64,000 bases of DNA from the NCBI RefSeq assembly GCF_900316895.1, contig NZ_ONER01000002.1:4065-68064 (forward strand). Direction: 5' to 3'. The position numbers were made by a program, and so were the translations under genes. Under the pieces are notes generated by a model that saw only the letters and a program-made list of their open reading frames with translations, did no database searches and was not told where the DNA came from. Of the stretch, positions 1 through 8,247 are shown piece by piece. How positions within the stretch are numbered: position 1 is the first letter of the stretch; every line of letters starts with the position of its first letter. Origin of the DNA: an uncultured Methanobrevibacter sp. (GTDB taxonomy: Archaea; Methanobacteriota; Methanobacteria; Methanobacteriales; Methanobacteriaceae).

Positions 1-1982
1 TCCTTGTCCCATAATACAACTCTAATTGAACCTGTGTCATCAGCAATTTCTATATTCCTAACAGATCCTGTATCACCGTTGTCCCTATCAAAATTACGTA
101 TTTCATTCAATTCAATTACTCTTCCGATGATGACAGTATCTTCCTCATCTTCATCCAAGTCTTCAATTTTCTTATAGTCATAAATCGCCTTTTCCAATGT
201 AGCAAGTTCTGGAATAAACATTGCGGATGCTTGTTCTTCGGATAATCTAATAATTCTGGAACCTCCTCCAATGTTTAAATCAACACTGTACATTCCGAGT
301 CTGGTTCTGGCATTTTCAATTCTGTATGCTTCACCAACTGCATAATCTCCTTCAGCCTTTTCATTCCAGAAGGATAATCTTACTTTACCTGATTCATCTG
401 CAAAGAGTGCTGAGCGAACAATTCCTACAGTGGAATCGTCTCTTTGGAATTCTCTTGGATCTTCCAGTGATAATATTCTTCCAATAATGTCTATCTCAAC
501 ACCATCTTCATCATAGTCAAATTGGATTTGTCCAATTGAAACAGGGTGTAACTCATTTCTGATTCCATCCAATTCATCTAATTTTTCTATTGACAAGTTT
601 TCAGGATTTACAGTGATTTGAGTGTTGAAATTGGTATTCATTGAGTATTGGCTTTGGGTGTACTGGTCATAACGGACATCACCGCCGATGACCTTAATGA
701 AATCTCCTTTATTAATCGCAATATTGGTGTCATCGCCCCAAACTGTTACTCTTATCTCACCGGTTGAATCTCTGACATCAAAGTTTCTTAATTTGCCTTC
801 GGTATTATCAGTTTTTCTTGTAAAGACTCTGATATCCTGGAGTCTGGAAACAACACCAATAATTGAAACATCTCTCTGTTCGCTTAAATCACCGATTGGC
901 AAGAATTCCTGTTGAATTTCAGGAACATCATAATCCCCTTTAATGATTCTTCCATCCCAATGTGTTAATGAGATTTCATTTTCACCGTCACGGTTTGGTC
1001 TTTCGCGTGCTTGTGCCTGAAGTATTTTGACAGTGTCGCCGTCTTCCAATTTTAAATCATCAATCAATTCAACATTTTTATTCCACAGAGTATAAGAGAT
1101 TTGTCCTGAATCATCCTGTAATTCAAGAGATGCAACTTTTCCTTCTTTTCCATTCTTTTCATAACTTCTAATAGTTGGAATTCTGATGATTCTTGCAATA
1201 ATATTAACTTTAGTTTCAGGTTCAATATCAGCAATTTTGGTGATTTCTTCTTCATAAGCAGGATATTTTGATGGGTCTTCATCCAAATGAACTAGAACTG
1301 ACCTTGGCCTTAAGTTTGCTTCAAGACCGGAGTATCCTTCCTTAATATCCACATTTTTGATTTGAATGATGTCCCCTTCCTTGACCTCTTTAAGCAATCT
1401 TATATTTTGAGTCCAGAAAACTGCTCTTATTTCACCGGTATTGTCTTTTAACTCAACATTTTGAACTTGGCCGTTTTGCCCTTTGCGTGTTTTAAATGAT
1501 CTTGGATTTGAAATTGATATTACCCTACCTGAAACGGTAACATCACGACTATTGGCTTCAAGTTTGTCTATAGTATCGACAGCGAATTCAGGTTTTTCAG
1601 AAACCATTTCAGGTTCTTCTGTAATCAATTCACCAACAACCATGTCCGCCAAACTTGTATCGGTCATGAACGGATTTTCAATTTCCTGTTGTCTGAATTT
1701 TTCAATCCTTTCAAAGAACTCCTCTTCAGAAATCTGATCTTTTACTTTGTCAAATCTTTGCTTAAGTTCATCACTCATATCAGATGATGCTTCTTCTTTA
1801 TTTTCAAAAATAGTTGTATCAACACCTAAATGATTTTGAACCACAAGCTGTGCAGCACTAAAATCATCAATAAAGTCTACATCTTCATTACTTGATTTCA
1901 TTCTTTCCATTTCTTCTAAGAACTCTTCTTCGGAAAGTTTATCTTTAACTTTTTCGTATTCTTGTAAAATATTTTCTTGCAT
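1..1982 (-). CDS. rpa: Replication protein A (RPA), multi-OB-fold ssDNA-binding protein, 3' partial
   Basis: Single-stranded DNA-binding protein for replication and repair. The frame is open from an ATG at 1982 to the window edge (660 codons, C-terminus missing). The start follows a GAGGGG Shine-Dalgarno. After an acidic helical N-terminus of about 150 residues I count five OB-fold starts of the type VSGRVISI, NIIARIIRI, SIIGVVSRL, IDIIGRILSL and VIIGRVIEL, each followed by a (D/E)xTGxIRxxxW-like strand. The fifth runs off the window. Family knowledge: Methanobacteriales RPA has about five OB-folds plus a zinc finger, so the finger is probably beyond position 1. The N-terminus has two copies of a KVKDxxSEEEF helix about 70 residues apart. 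Identification is secure; only the C-terminus is unknown. Confidence 0.93.
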   Translation of the reverse strand, partial: MQENILQEYEKVKDKLSEEEFLEEMERMKSSNEDVDFIDDFSAAQLVVQNHLGVDTTIFENKEEASSDMSDELKQRFDKVKDQISEEEFFERIEKFRQQEIENPFMTDTSLADMVVGELITEEPEMVSEKPEFAVDTIDKLEANSRDVTVSGRVISISNPRSFKTRKGQNGQVQNVELKDNTGEIRAVFWTQNIRLLKEVKEGDIIQIKNVDIKEGYSGLEANLRPRSVLVHLDEDPSKYPAYEEEITKIADIEPETKVNIIARIIRIPTIRSYEKNGKEGKVASLELQDDSGQISYTLWNKNVELIDDLKLEDGDTVKILQAQARERPNRDGENEISLTHWDGRIIKGDYDVPEIQQEFLPIGDLSEQRDVSIIGVVSRLQDIRVFTRKTDNTEGKLRNFDVRDSTGEIRVTVWGDDTNIAINKGDFIKVIGGDVRYDQYTQSQYSMNTNFNTQITVNPENLSIEKLDELDGIRNELHPVSIGQIQFDYDEDGVEIDIIGRILSLEDPREFQRDDSTVGIVRSALFADESGKVRLSFWNEKAEGDYAVGEAYRIENARTRLGMYSVDLNIGGGSRIIRLSEEQASAMFIPELATLEKAIYDYKKIEDLDEDEEDTVIIGRVIELNEIRNFDRDNGDTGSVRNIEIADDTGSIRVVLWDK

Positions 1983-2138
1983 ACCAAACCCCTCATAGAA
2001 AAGTTAATTATAATTTTATATTGATAGTGTATATAAAGTTAGAGAGAGAGCATTTGAAAACTAATCTCAATAACTTATTAATTAAAAATTTGATATAAAT
2101 ATCACTCAAGTGCACACCCATGCAAATACGCAAAAGTG

Positions 2139-3542
2139 CTAATATGCATTAGGATTTTTCTTTAAAGCTGTCTTAATCATTATAGCCAAGTCCAAACCCA
2201 TATGCCAATTTTCTACGTATTCAATATCATATTCTATACGTTTATTGATTGAAGTATCGCCACGGCAACCATGAATTTGAGCCCATCCTGTCAGTCCAGG
2301 CCTTACCTGGTGTTTTACCATATATTTTGGAATTGATTCCTTAAACTGATCTACAAAATAAGGTCTTTCAGGTCTGGGTCCAACAACGCTCATGTCCCCT
2401 TTTAGAACATTGAAAAATTGCGGCAATTCATCAATACTGGTCTTTCTAATTATATCCCCGACCTTGGTTTTTCTTGGATCGTCAGGTGTGGTCCATTCGG
2501 ACTTCTCTTCACTTGGATCTTGAACCCTCATACTGCGGAACTTATACATCTCAAAGATTTTACCGTTATGACCCATTCTTTCCTGTTTAAAGATGATTGG
2601 GCCCGGAGATGTCAATTTAATAGCAATGGCCGTAATAATCATTATAGGTGATGTTATAATAATTGCTATTATGGATATAATATAATCTGAAGTATATTTC
2701 AAAAACTTATTAAAGTCATCATCAAGGGGAACATAACGGATATTGATAATCGGAATGTCCTCTATCATGTCTACTGACGGCTGTGCCGGGAAATACCTGA
2801 TATAATCCGGAATTATTTCCGCTTTAATTCCGACTTTCTCACAGCTTTCCACTAGTTCATTAATTTTATAATAGTATTTCAAAGGAATGGCCAAAACAAC
2901 CCTGTCATATCTATTTCTTTCAAGGACCTGGTCCATCTGCTTGAATGAACCGATAATTCTACTGCCTTCTACTTCCATTCCGACATGCTCGTCTCTTCCC
3001 AATAATCCGCTGACAACAAAACCCAAATATGGATTTTCACGAATTTTACGGGCAAATGTGAATGCCAACTCATTGTCTCCAACAATTAGAATATGTTTTA
3101 AATTCTTGTTGTTGACTCTCAAATTCTTTAAAATGCTTCTGATAATGAACCTTTCGATTATTCCGAAGAATGTTCCAATTATCGCCATCAAAAATAGCAT
3201 GATTCTTGAAAAATCCGGCTGGTTTATGATAAATAAAATTGAAACTAACGCAAAGAATGCCAGAATGTTTACCTTGATTATCTGAGTAGCTTCTGAAAAT
3301 ATGTTTTTATATGTTCTGCGAGGCTTATACAAACCAAATGCGAAATATAAAATCAGATAAACTGGAATAACAGCCAATATTAAAAATAAAAGATAGCTGA
3401 AAAAGCCCAAATGACCTCCAATTGGACCGAATAAAGTGGTTTTAAACCTTAACCAAATAGAGCATAAAAGGGAAACAGATATAACTAAAATATCTATTAG
3501 AACCAATAAAATATTCAATGCCTTTTGATTTTCCTTTATCAT
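2139..3542 (-). CDS. Polyprenyl-phosphate sugar-1-phosphate transferase (WbaP/CpsE-like)
   Basis: Predicted initiating enzyme of polysaccharide assembly: it moves a sugar-1-phosphate from a nucleotide sugar to a polyprenyl phosphate at the membrane. The 467-residue layout is classical: about four N-terminal membrane helices (residues 1-125), a Rossmann-like middle domain (about 145-270), a further membrane helix near 285-310, and a C-terminal bacterial sugar transferase domain. Visible motifs are FKQERMG, YKFRSMR, the DELPQFFNVLKGDMSVVGPR block and RPGLTGWAQ. The start follows GGTAG. It faces the GT cluster in the same direction, so it probably starts the glycan that those enzymes extend. The sugar it transfers cannot be read from sequence. 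Confidence 0.92.
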   Translation of the reverse strand: MIKENQKALNILLVLIDILVISVSLLCSIWLRFKTTLFGPIGGHLGFFSYLLFLILAVIPVYLILYFAFGLYKPRRTYKNIFSEATQIIKVNILAFFALVSILFIINQPDFSRIMLFLMAIIGTFFGIIERFIIRSILKNLRVNNKNLKHILIVGDNELAFTFARKIRENPYLGFVVSGLLGRDEHVGMEVEGSRIIGSFKQMDQVLERNRYDRVVLAIPLKYYYKINELVESCEKVGIKAEIIPDYIRYFPAQPSVDMIEDIPIINIRYVPLDDDFNKFLKYTSDYIISIIAIIITSPIMIITAIAIKLTSPGPIIFKQERMGHNGKIFEMYKFRSMRVQDPSEEKSEWTTPDDPRKTKVGDIIRKTSIDELPQFFNVLKGDMSVVGPRPERPYFVDQFKESIPKYMVKHQVRPGLTGWAQIHGCRGDTSINKRIEYDIEYVENWHMGLDLAIMIKTALKKNPNAY

Positions 3543-3593
3543 GTTAACTACCTAAAAACTAGTTTGATTATATATTATGGTTTTAATATATAA

Positions 3594-4451
3594 TTAATCT
3601 TTCTTTTTAAATATATTTAAGAATAATTTTAAAAGGCATAAAAGTGCTATTCCCAAATAAACAACCCAATTCACAATGAATGATGATTCACCGGCATGGT
3701 GTTTTTTATAATAGATGTACATTGCACGGTAAAATTCATAGATTAACTTGGATTTCTGTTTTTTGCTGCTTGCGCCCTTAAGATGGGTGATTTTTGATTC
3801 TCCATAGTAAATTATCTTCCAGCCGCCCTGCTTGATTCGATAGCACAGGTCGATATCCTCGCCGTACATGAAAAAAGTCTCATCAAGCAAACCTATCCGG
3901 TCAAGGGCATCCTTTCTGATGAACATGAACGCTCCTGTAAGGCAGTCTATTTCATAAATCTCATCATCGGGCAGGTCAGTCAAGTTGTAGTCGTCATCCT
4001 TACTGTTTGTGGGAATGTGGAATAATCTTATGAATGAGTTTTTAACGTTTGGAAAAGATCTTTTGCAGGCTTTGTCAAGTTCACCATTCTCCAAAAGAAC
4101 CCTGCATCCACATGCACCGACATCTTCATGTTTTTCCATATAATCATAAATGTTTTCCAGGGTATTCTCCCACACAATAGTGTCTGAGTTTAAAAGCAGC
4201 TGATATTTGCCGCTGGCCTGTCTTAATGCCTGGTTGTTTCCGGCTGCAAAACCGTTGTTTTCTTTTGAAGCTATGAATTTTACATTATCCTTAAAATAAT
4301 CTTTTAGGCGAGCTAAGCTATCGTCGCTGGATGCATTATCAACTACAAATATCTCATATGAGAATGGATAGTCATATTCCAAAATGGAATTTATGGTATT
4401 TTTTGTTAGCTCAAAAGTTTGATAGTTTACGATTACAACCGAAAGATCCAT
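3594..4451 (-). CDS. GT2 glycosyltransferase (rhamnosyltransferase-like)
   Basis: Cytoplasmic GT-A glycosyltransferase of family 2. Residues 1-220 hold the nucleotide-sugar domain: VVIVNYQTFELT start, VVDNASSDDS, a DxD-like LLNSDT, and ED in MYGEDIDLCYRIKQ as the catalytic-base region. A hydrophobic C-terminal stretch (about 258-282) probably ties it to the membrane. I chose ATG 4451 rather than the GTG nine bases upstream, because the first residues then match the family and the gene begins just after the stop of its upstream neighbour. Its three glycosyltransferase neighbours are almost contiguous, so one operon is likely. The sugar specificity is unknown; rhamnose is a guess from the nearby rfb genes. 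Confidence 0.88.
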   Translation of the reverse strand: MDLSVVIVNYQTFELTKNTINSILEYDYPFSYEIFVVDNASSDDSLARLKDYFKDNVKFIASKENNGFAAGNNQALRQASGKYQLLLNSDTIVWENTLENIYDYMEKHEDVGACGCRVLLENGELDKACKRSFPNVKNSFIRLFHIPTNSKDDDYNLTDLPDDEIYEIDCLTGAFMFIRKDALDRIGLLDETFFMYGEDIDLCYRIKQGGWKIIYYGESKITHLKGASSKKQKSKLIYEFYRAMYIYYKKHHAGESSFIVNWVVYLGIALLCLLKLFLNIFKKKD

Positions 4452-4463
4452 AGGAATCACTAG

Positions 4464-5423
4464 TTATTTTTTTAAAAATTTTAAGGTATTGATTATTAAT
4501 CTGTATTCGATTTTAAAATAATTTTTTGTATTTTCTGATTTGAATTTGACTTTATCAATTTTGCTTCTACTTGACAGGCCTTCCCTTATGCCTGACATGT
4601 AAGTTGAACCGAATCCCTTTTTTTTAAAGAACACATACTTAATTAAAAATCCGAAAAACAAGAATATGAAATTTACGATTTTCAAAGGTATCGGCAGGTT
4701 CTTATAGACAACCCAAACGTTATTTCTGGCAGCCAAGCGAACCTTGAATTCATTGTATCTGCTTCCTGAAGTTGCAGACCCTATGTGGTATACGATGGCA
4801 TCGGGACACAATAAATTCTTGTAACCGTTGATTCTTGACCTGATTGCCAAATCCACATCTTCCATATATGCAAAAAAGTTATCGTCAAACATTCCAAGCT
4901 CCAAAAGCAGGGATTTCCTGTACATTGCCGCACCGGCACATGCTGAAAATATTTCACAAACCTCTGTGTATTCATCTGAGCTGTGGTTCTCTCCTGTCTT
5001 TTTAGTCCAGGCAAGCAGGTTATATTCATCTCCAACATCATCAATCAATTCTTTGTTGTTGTATTGAAGCATCTTGGCCTGAAGAGAAAAAATATTGTCA
5101 TCAGAAGACATCAAATCTACCAATGCCTTAATGGATCCTTTCTTGACTTCAGTGTCATTGTTTAAAGAAAAAATAAATTCATGCTGAGCTTTCTCGATTC
5201 CCTGATTTACAGCCGGTGAAAATCCGACATTTTCAGTGTTTTCAATAAGTATTACCGGGAAATTGAAAGTGCTGTTTTCAATATATTCCTTGCTTCCGTC
5301 AGTTGATGCATTATCGACTATGATGACCTCTCCGATAAGCTCTGAATCATCATTTAAGGATTCAAAGAAAGTCTTTAAAAATTTTTCCCCGTTATAATTT
5401 GGTGTTACTACAGAAACCTTCAT
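4464..5423 (-). CDS. GT2 glycosyltransferase
   Basis: Family 2 glycosyltransferase, about 319 residues. The N-terminal GT-A fold shows SVVTPNYNGEKF, IVDNASTDGSKEY, the donor-site SLNNDTEVKKGS and the acceptor/base motif FFAYMEDVDLAIRSRINGYK, followed by a hydrophobic segment (about 245-268) and a basic tail. ATG 5423 sits one base after the stop of the upstream gene, the same tight spacing seen elsewhere in this cluster; a TTG nine bases earlier would overlap that stop. It is paralogous to the next gene downstream, as usual in surface-glycan clusters. Donor and acceptor are not predictable. Confidence 0.88.
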   Translation of the reverse strand: MKVSVVTPNYNGEKFLKTFFESLNDDSELIGEVIIVDNASTDGSKEYIENSTFNFPVILIENTENVGFSPAVNQGIEKAQHEFIFSLNNDTEVKKGSIKALVDLMSSDDNIFSLQAKMLQYNNKELIDDVGDEYNLLAWTKKTGENHSSDEYTEVCEIFSACAGAAMYRKSLLLELGMFDDNFFAYMEDVDLAIRSRINGYKNLLCPDAIVYHIGSATSGSRYNEFKVRLAARNNVWVVYKNLPIPLKIVNFIFLFFGFLIKYVFFKKKGFGSTYMSGIREGLSSRSKIDKVKFKSENTKNYFKIEYRLIINTLKFLKK

Positions 5424-5424
5424 G

Positions 5425-6384
5425 CTAATCAATCGAATTTTTTAATCTTTTCCATGTTTTATAATATAATTTTGGACTTAATAAGAATAATTTAATTTTG
5501 GATTTGAACTTGCCGTCCCCTTCATATTTGGATAATTTGGTGAGCAAGTCAAGCTCCTTCATTTTGCCGAGCACCTCATCAAAATCATAGCCGTTGTAGA
5601 AGAAGTAGTTCATGTTTCCGAATATTGCCTTTGGAATTCTTGAGGTAATAATCAAGTTGGCCAAATCATCCCTTCCCTGGCTTTTATAAAATTCAGCCAG
5701 ATTCTCAAAGATATCTATAACATCAAAACGCCTGAACTCGGTTGTGTTGATGGCTGATTCGGAGTGCTGGATGTAATAGTAGGTAGCCTCATTGCTGATG
5801 GCGATTTCCGCTCCATAAATTAATGCCCTAAGCGCAAAATCTATGTCTTCACCATAAACCAGGTCAGGATTGAACCTTATGTTATTATCATTGACTATGC
5901 TTGCTTTGTACATCACTTGCCAAAAGTTGAATGGCATTTCCATATTCAGTTCCTTTTTGATAAAGTCATCGCAATACATTAGTTCGGAGGCAAAATGATG
6001 GGGTTTGGATAACTTATCTCCATCCTTTTTAATGAATTGTATTAAACTGAAGTCTGTCTGACCGTTATATAATTCAGACAGGTGATTTCCGGTTACATAA
6101 TCATCAGCATCAATAAATACTAAATACTTTCCGTTTGCCTCATCAATTCCACAATTTCTTGCACTGCTTACCCCTGAATTTTCCTGATGTATGACCTTAT
6201 AGGAAATTGTTGACTTGGACAATTTCTGATTGATTATCTCCAGGCTGCCATCGGTTGACCCGTCATCGATGACAATCAATTCAAAACTTCTAAAATCCTG
6301 ATTGATTATAGAATCGAGTGTTGTACCTATATATTCTTCGCTATTATAAACTGGAACGATAACACTAACATCAATATTATCCAT
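5425..6384 (-). CDS. GT2 glycosyltransferase (EpsJ/WcaA-like)
   Basis: Family 2 glycosyltransferase of about 319 residues. Motifs: VSVIVPVYNSEEYIGTTLDS, VIDDGSTDGS, SSARNCGIDEANGKYLVFID with the DADD metal/nucleotide motif, and VYGEDIDFALRALI near residue 185. ATG 6384 is preceded by GAGGGAT and lies one base after the upstream stop; an in-frame ATG at 6396 would give four more residues but has no ribosome binding site. No clear membrane helix. It probably adds one sugar to the lipid-linked glycan made by this operon. Confidence 0.88.
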   Translation of the reverse strand: MDNIDVSVIVPVYNSEEYIGTTLDSIINQDFRSFELIVIDDGSTDGSLEIINQKLSKSTISYKVIHQENSGVSSARNCGIDEANGKYLVFIDADDYVTGNHLSELYNGQTDFSLIQFIKKDGDKLSKPHHFASELMYCDDFIKKELNMEMPFNFWQVMYKASIVNDNNIRFNPDLVYGEDIDFALRALIYGAEIAISNEATYYYIQHSESAINTTEFRRFDVIDIFENLAEFYKSQGRDDLANLIITSRIPKAIFGNMNYFFYNGYDFDEVLGKMKELDLLTKLSKYEGDGKFKSKIKLFLLSPKLYYKTWKRLKNSID

Positions 6385-6385
6385 T

Positions 6386-7474
6386 TTATCCCTCATTATT
6401 TAAAAGAAAATTTACAATGCGCTCAGATGAATGACCGTCTATTTCATCAAATTGGGTCTTTACAAATTCTGATATTTTGCTTTTATCAAATTTATTATTT
6501 TCAATCACATCAATCAGCTCATCAGACGTGTGAACGATAGGACCTGGAACGGTTGTTTTGAAATCATAGTAAAATCCACGTTCATTTTTCAAATATTCAT
6601 CCAAATCATAAGTGAAAAAGACAGTAGGCTTGTTTAAAATAGAATATTCAATCATGATTGATGAATAATCGGTTATCAAAACATCACTGATCAGCATCAA
6701 CTCCTGTTCCGATTCATATCCGCTTACGTCAATATATTTTCCTTTTGAAGATATGTCCTCCTTATAGAAGTTCTTTATCTTTGGATGGAGTCTTAAGGCC
6801 AGAACATACTCATTTCCCAATCTTGCGTTAAATTCTTCCAAATCAAGATAGCTGAAAACATTATTATATTTTTCCTCATCTCTAAAGGTTGGAGCATAGA
6901 GAATTATTTTCTTATCCTGTGATATTCCATATTTTTGACAGAAATCCTTTTTCAGTTTATCCAAATCACGGTTTTCAAAGTAATAATCCATTCTTGGAAG
7001 TCCCAATGCCTTGATTTTGGACTCGGGCATTTGAAAAGCTTCACTATAATATCCTATGATGTTTTCAGAGGTAACTATCAGATAATCCGTATTTTCAGAA
7101 ATTTTACTTAATATTTCTCTGCTTTCAATATCAACAGAGCCTCCGAACTTCTTTGAAGCTCCCGGAGCGTGCCATAATTGTACAATTGTATTCCCATCTC
7201 CGAATTTCATGAAAGCCAGCGGGAAAAAGTTATCGTTTAAAAATATGTATTTGGAGCTTGCCAGCTTTTTGAAACTGCTGAAAGACAATTTGTCCTTGTA
7301 AAAGAAATGGAAGTCAAAATTTCCCCTTTTTTCAAATTCCTTTTTAATATAATCCAAATTGCCTTTAAATGATTCTCGAGAATCAATTATAAAAGAAATT
7401 CTGTTTTTTTCAACATCTGCATGTTTGAATAAACTAAACATCAAACCATACAGTTTATGCTTTAGATAAGACAT
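6386..7474 (-). CDS. CDP-glycerol:poly(glycerophosphate) glycerophosphotransferase-like (TagB/TagF family)
   Basis: Member of the family that transfers glycerol-phosphate or ribitol-phosphate from CDP-alditols to teichoic-acid-type chains. The 362-residue protein has the domain's signatures: IVQLWHAPGASKKFGG (about 95-110) with the conserved His, ILYAPTFRDEE (about 192-202), RLHPKIK, DVLITDYSSIMIEY (about 264-277) and a GFYYDF...PGP stretch. It is shorter than full-length TagF, closer to the TagB/TarB primase size. It is the first glycan-transfer gene of the cluster on this strand. Inference: the surface polymer carries a polyol-phosphate. No CDP-glycerol synthesis gene is present in the window. 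Confidence 0.85.
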   Translation of the reverse strand: MSYLKHKLYGLMFSLFKHADVEKNRISFIIDSRESFKGNLDYIKKEFEKRGNFDFHFFYKDKLSFSSFKKLASSKYIFLNDNFFPLAFMKFGDGNTIVQLWHAPGASKKFGGSVDIESREILSKISENTDYLIVTSENIIGYYSEAFQMPESKIKALGLPRMDYYFENRDLDKLKKDFCQKYGISQDKKIILYAPTFRDEEKYNNVFSYLDLEEFNARLGNEYVLALRLHPKIKNFYKEDISSKGKYIDVSGYESEQELMLISDVLITDYSSIMIEYSILNKPTVFFTYDLDEYLKNERGFYYDFKTTVPGPIVHTSDELIDVIENNKFDKSKISEFVKTQFDEIDGHSSERIVNFLLNNEG

Positions 7475-7480
7475 GAAAAT

Positions 7481-7762
7481 CTAATGTAAAAATGAAAGCA
7501 TTCCTGGAATTGCCCCTGCCATTGCCTGTACACCTAAAATGAAAATAGCTAAACCACCGATGAAATTGATAACCCTAGCATATTTCATTGCTACTTTTGT
7601 ACCGAATGTTCCAACTAAAAACCACATAAGGACGGCAATAAAACTCAAAATAGCCAAACCCAAAGGATCAACGTGTGCAGCAACACCCTGAGCGGCTAAA
7701 ATCAAGTTTTCAATGTTTCCAAAGACTATTAAAGGTAAGAAGTGCATTATTTCAGGATCCAT
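7481..7762 (-). CDS. Half-size three-helix membrane protein B (tandem pair)
   Basis: A 93-residue, strongly hydrophobic protein with about three membrane helices (roughly residues 5-28, 38-58 and 68-90). It is clearly paralogous to the gene just upstream: both share FGNIENL followed by a Gln-Gly, a GTFGT motif and the C-terminal GGLAIFILG(V/A)QAM. ATG 7762 follows GGGGTGA by five bases and is two bases after the neighbour's stop. The three-helix unit with a G-N-x-E-N-L in helix 1 recalls one half of LysE/TerC/CadD-type exporters, which are internal duplications of a three-helix unit. I infer the pair forms a heterodimeric carrier; the substrate is unknown. Confidence 0.75.
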   Translation of the reverse strand: MDPEIMHFLPLIVFGNIENLILAAQGVAAHVDPLGLAILSFIAVLMWFLVGTFGTKVAMKYARVINFIGGLAIFILGVQAMAGAIPGMLSFLH

Positions 7763-7763
7763 T

Positions 7764-8030
7764 CTATTCACCCCTAATTGAAGTAATCATCGCTTGGGCT
7801 CCTAAAATGAAAATAGCTAATCCACCAATGAATTCGATAAAACTAACATAATCTATAAGCATCTGTGTTCCAAAAGTTCCAATTGCTAACCATGACCCTA
7901 CACAAATAAAGCTTGCAATTGCTAATTTAATTGGATTCACACCTGCTACAACGCCTTGTGAAGATAGCACTAAATTTTCAATATTCCCAAAAATAATTAA
8001 TGCTACAAAAGGCAAATATTGCTCCAACAT
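7764..8030 (-). CDS. Half-size three-helix membrane protein A (tandem pair)
   Basis: About 88 residues with three predicted membrane helices and the same landmarks as its downstream paralogue: IFGNIENLVLSSQG in helix 1, IGTFGT after helix 2 and FIGGLAIFILGAQAM in helix 3. ATG 8030 is preceded by GGTGATTTTA, a typical methanogen Shine-Dalgarno; the in-frame ATG at 8042 would overlap it. An upstream TATA-like AT tract lies near 8060-8085. The pair sits between the glycan cluster and the rhamnose genes, but nothing shows a role in either. I do not recognise a named family with certainty. Confidence 0.75.
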   Translation of the reverse strand: MLEQYLPFVALIIFGNIENLVLSSQGVVAGVNPIKLAIASFICVGSWLAIGTFGTQMLIDYVSFIEFIGGLAIFILGAQAMITSIRGE

Positions 8031-8042
8031 TAAAATCACCAT

Positions 8043-8247
8043 TTCCCCAAATAAAATAATCTAACATGATTATTATATTAAAATTAATATATAAAATTAT
8101 CCATATTTCAATGAAATTTTTAGATTACATTCTGAAAAATAATTGATAATATCAATTAAAAATATTAAATTATTTAAATAAAATTAAGAAAAATAATAAA
8201 AAAATGAATATTATAAAAAAAAGAGGTATGTTTCAAGTGTAAAATCA
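8043..8247. other. AT-rich intergenic gap with a single ORB-like repeat
   Basis: Extremely AT-rich stretch between rfbB and the half-size membrane gene pair. It holds the promoter of that pair (TATA-like sequence near 8060-8085 on the minus strand), a small ATTTCAATGAAAT dyad near 8108-8120, and a 23-bp origin-recognition-box-like element at its rfbB end. No open reading frame or stable RNA fold seen. Confidence 0.6.
8222..8244 (-). repeat. Isolated ORB-like element (copy R1)
   Basis: Read on the minus strand this is TTTTACACTTGAAACATACC followed by TCT. It shares the TTACACTTGAAA core and the ACCTCT tail with the repeat cluster upstream of orc1/cdc6 at 52.3-52.6 kb. It lies only four bases after the rfbB stop, outside any gene, about 44 kb from the cluster. 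Confidence 0.75.

Noticed and set aside
4781..5044. 87-codon minus-strand frame inside the GT2 gene
   Set aside because: Overlapping out-of-frame shadow of a gene with intact glycosyltransferase motifs.
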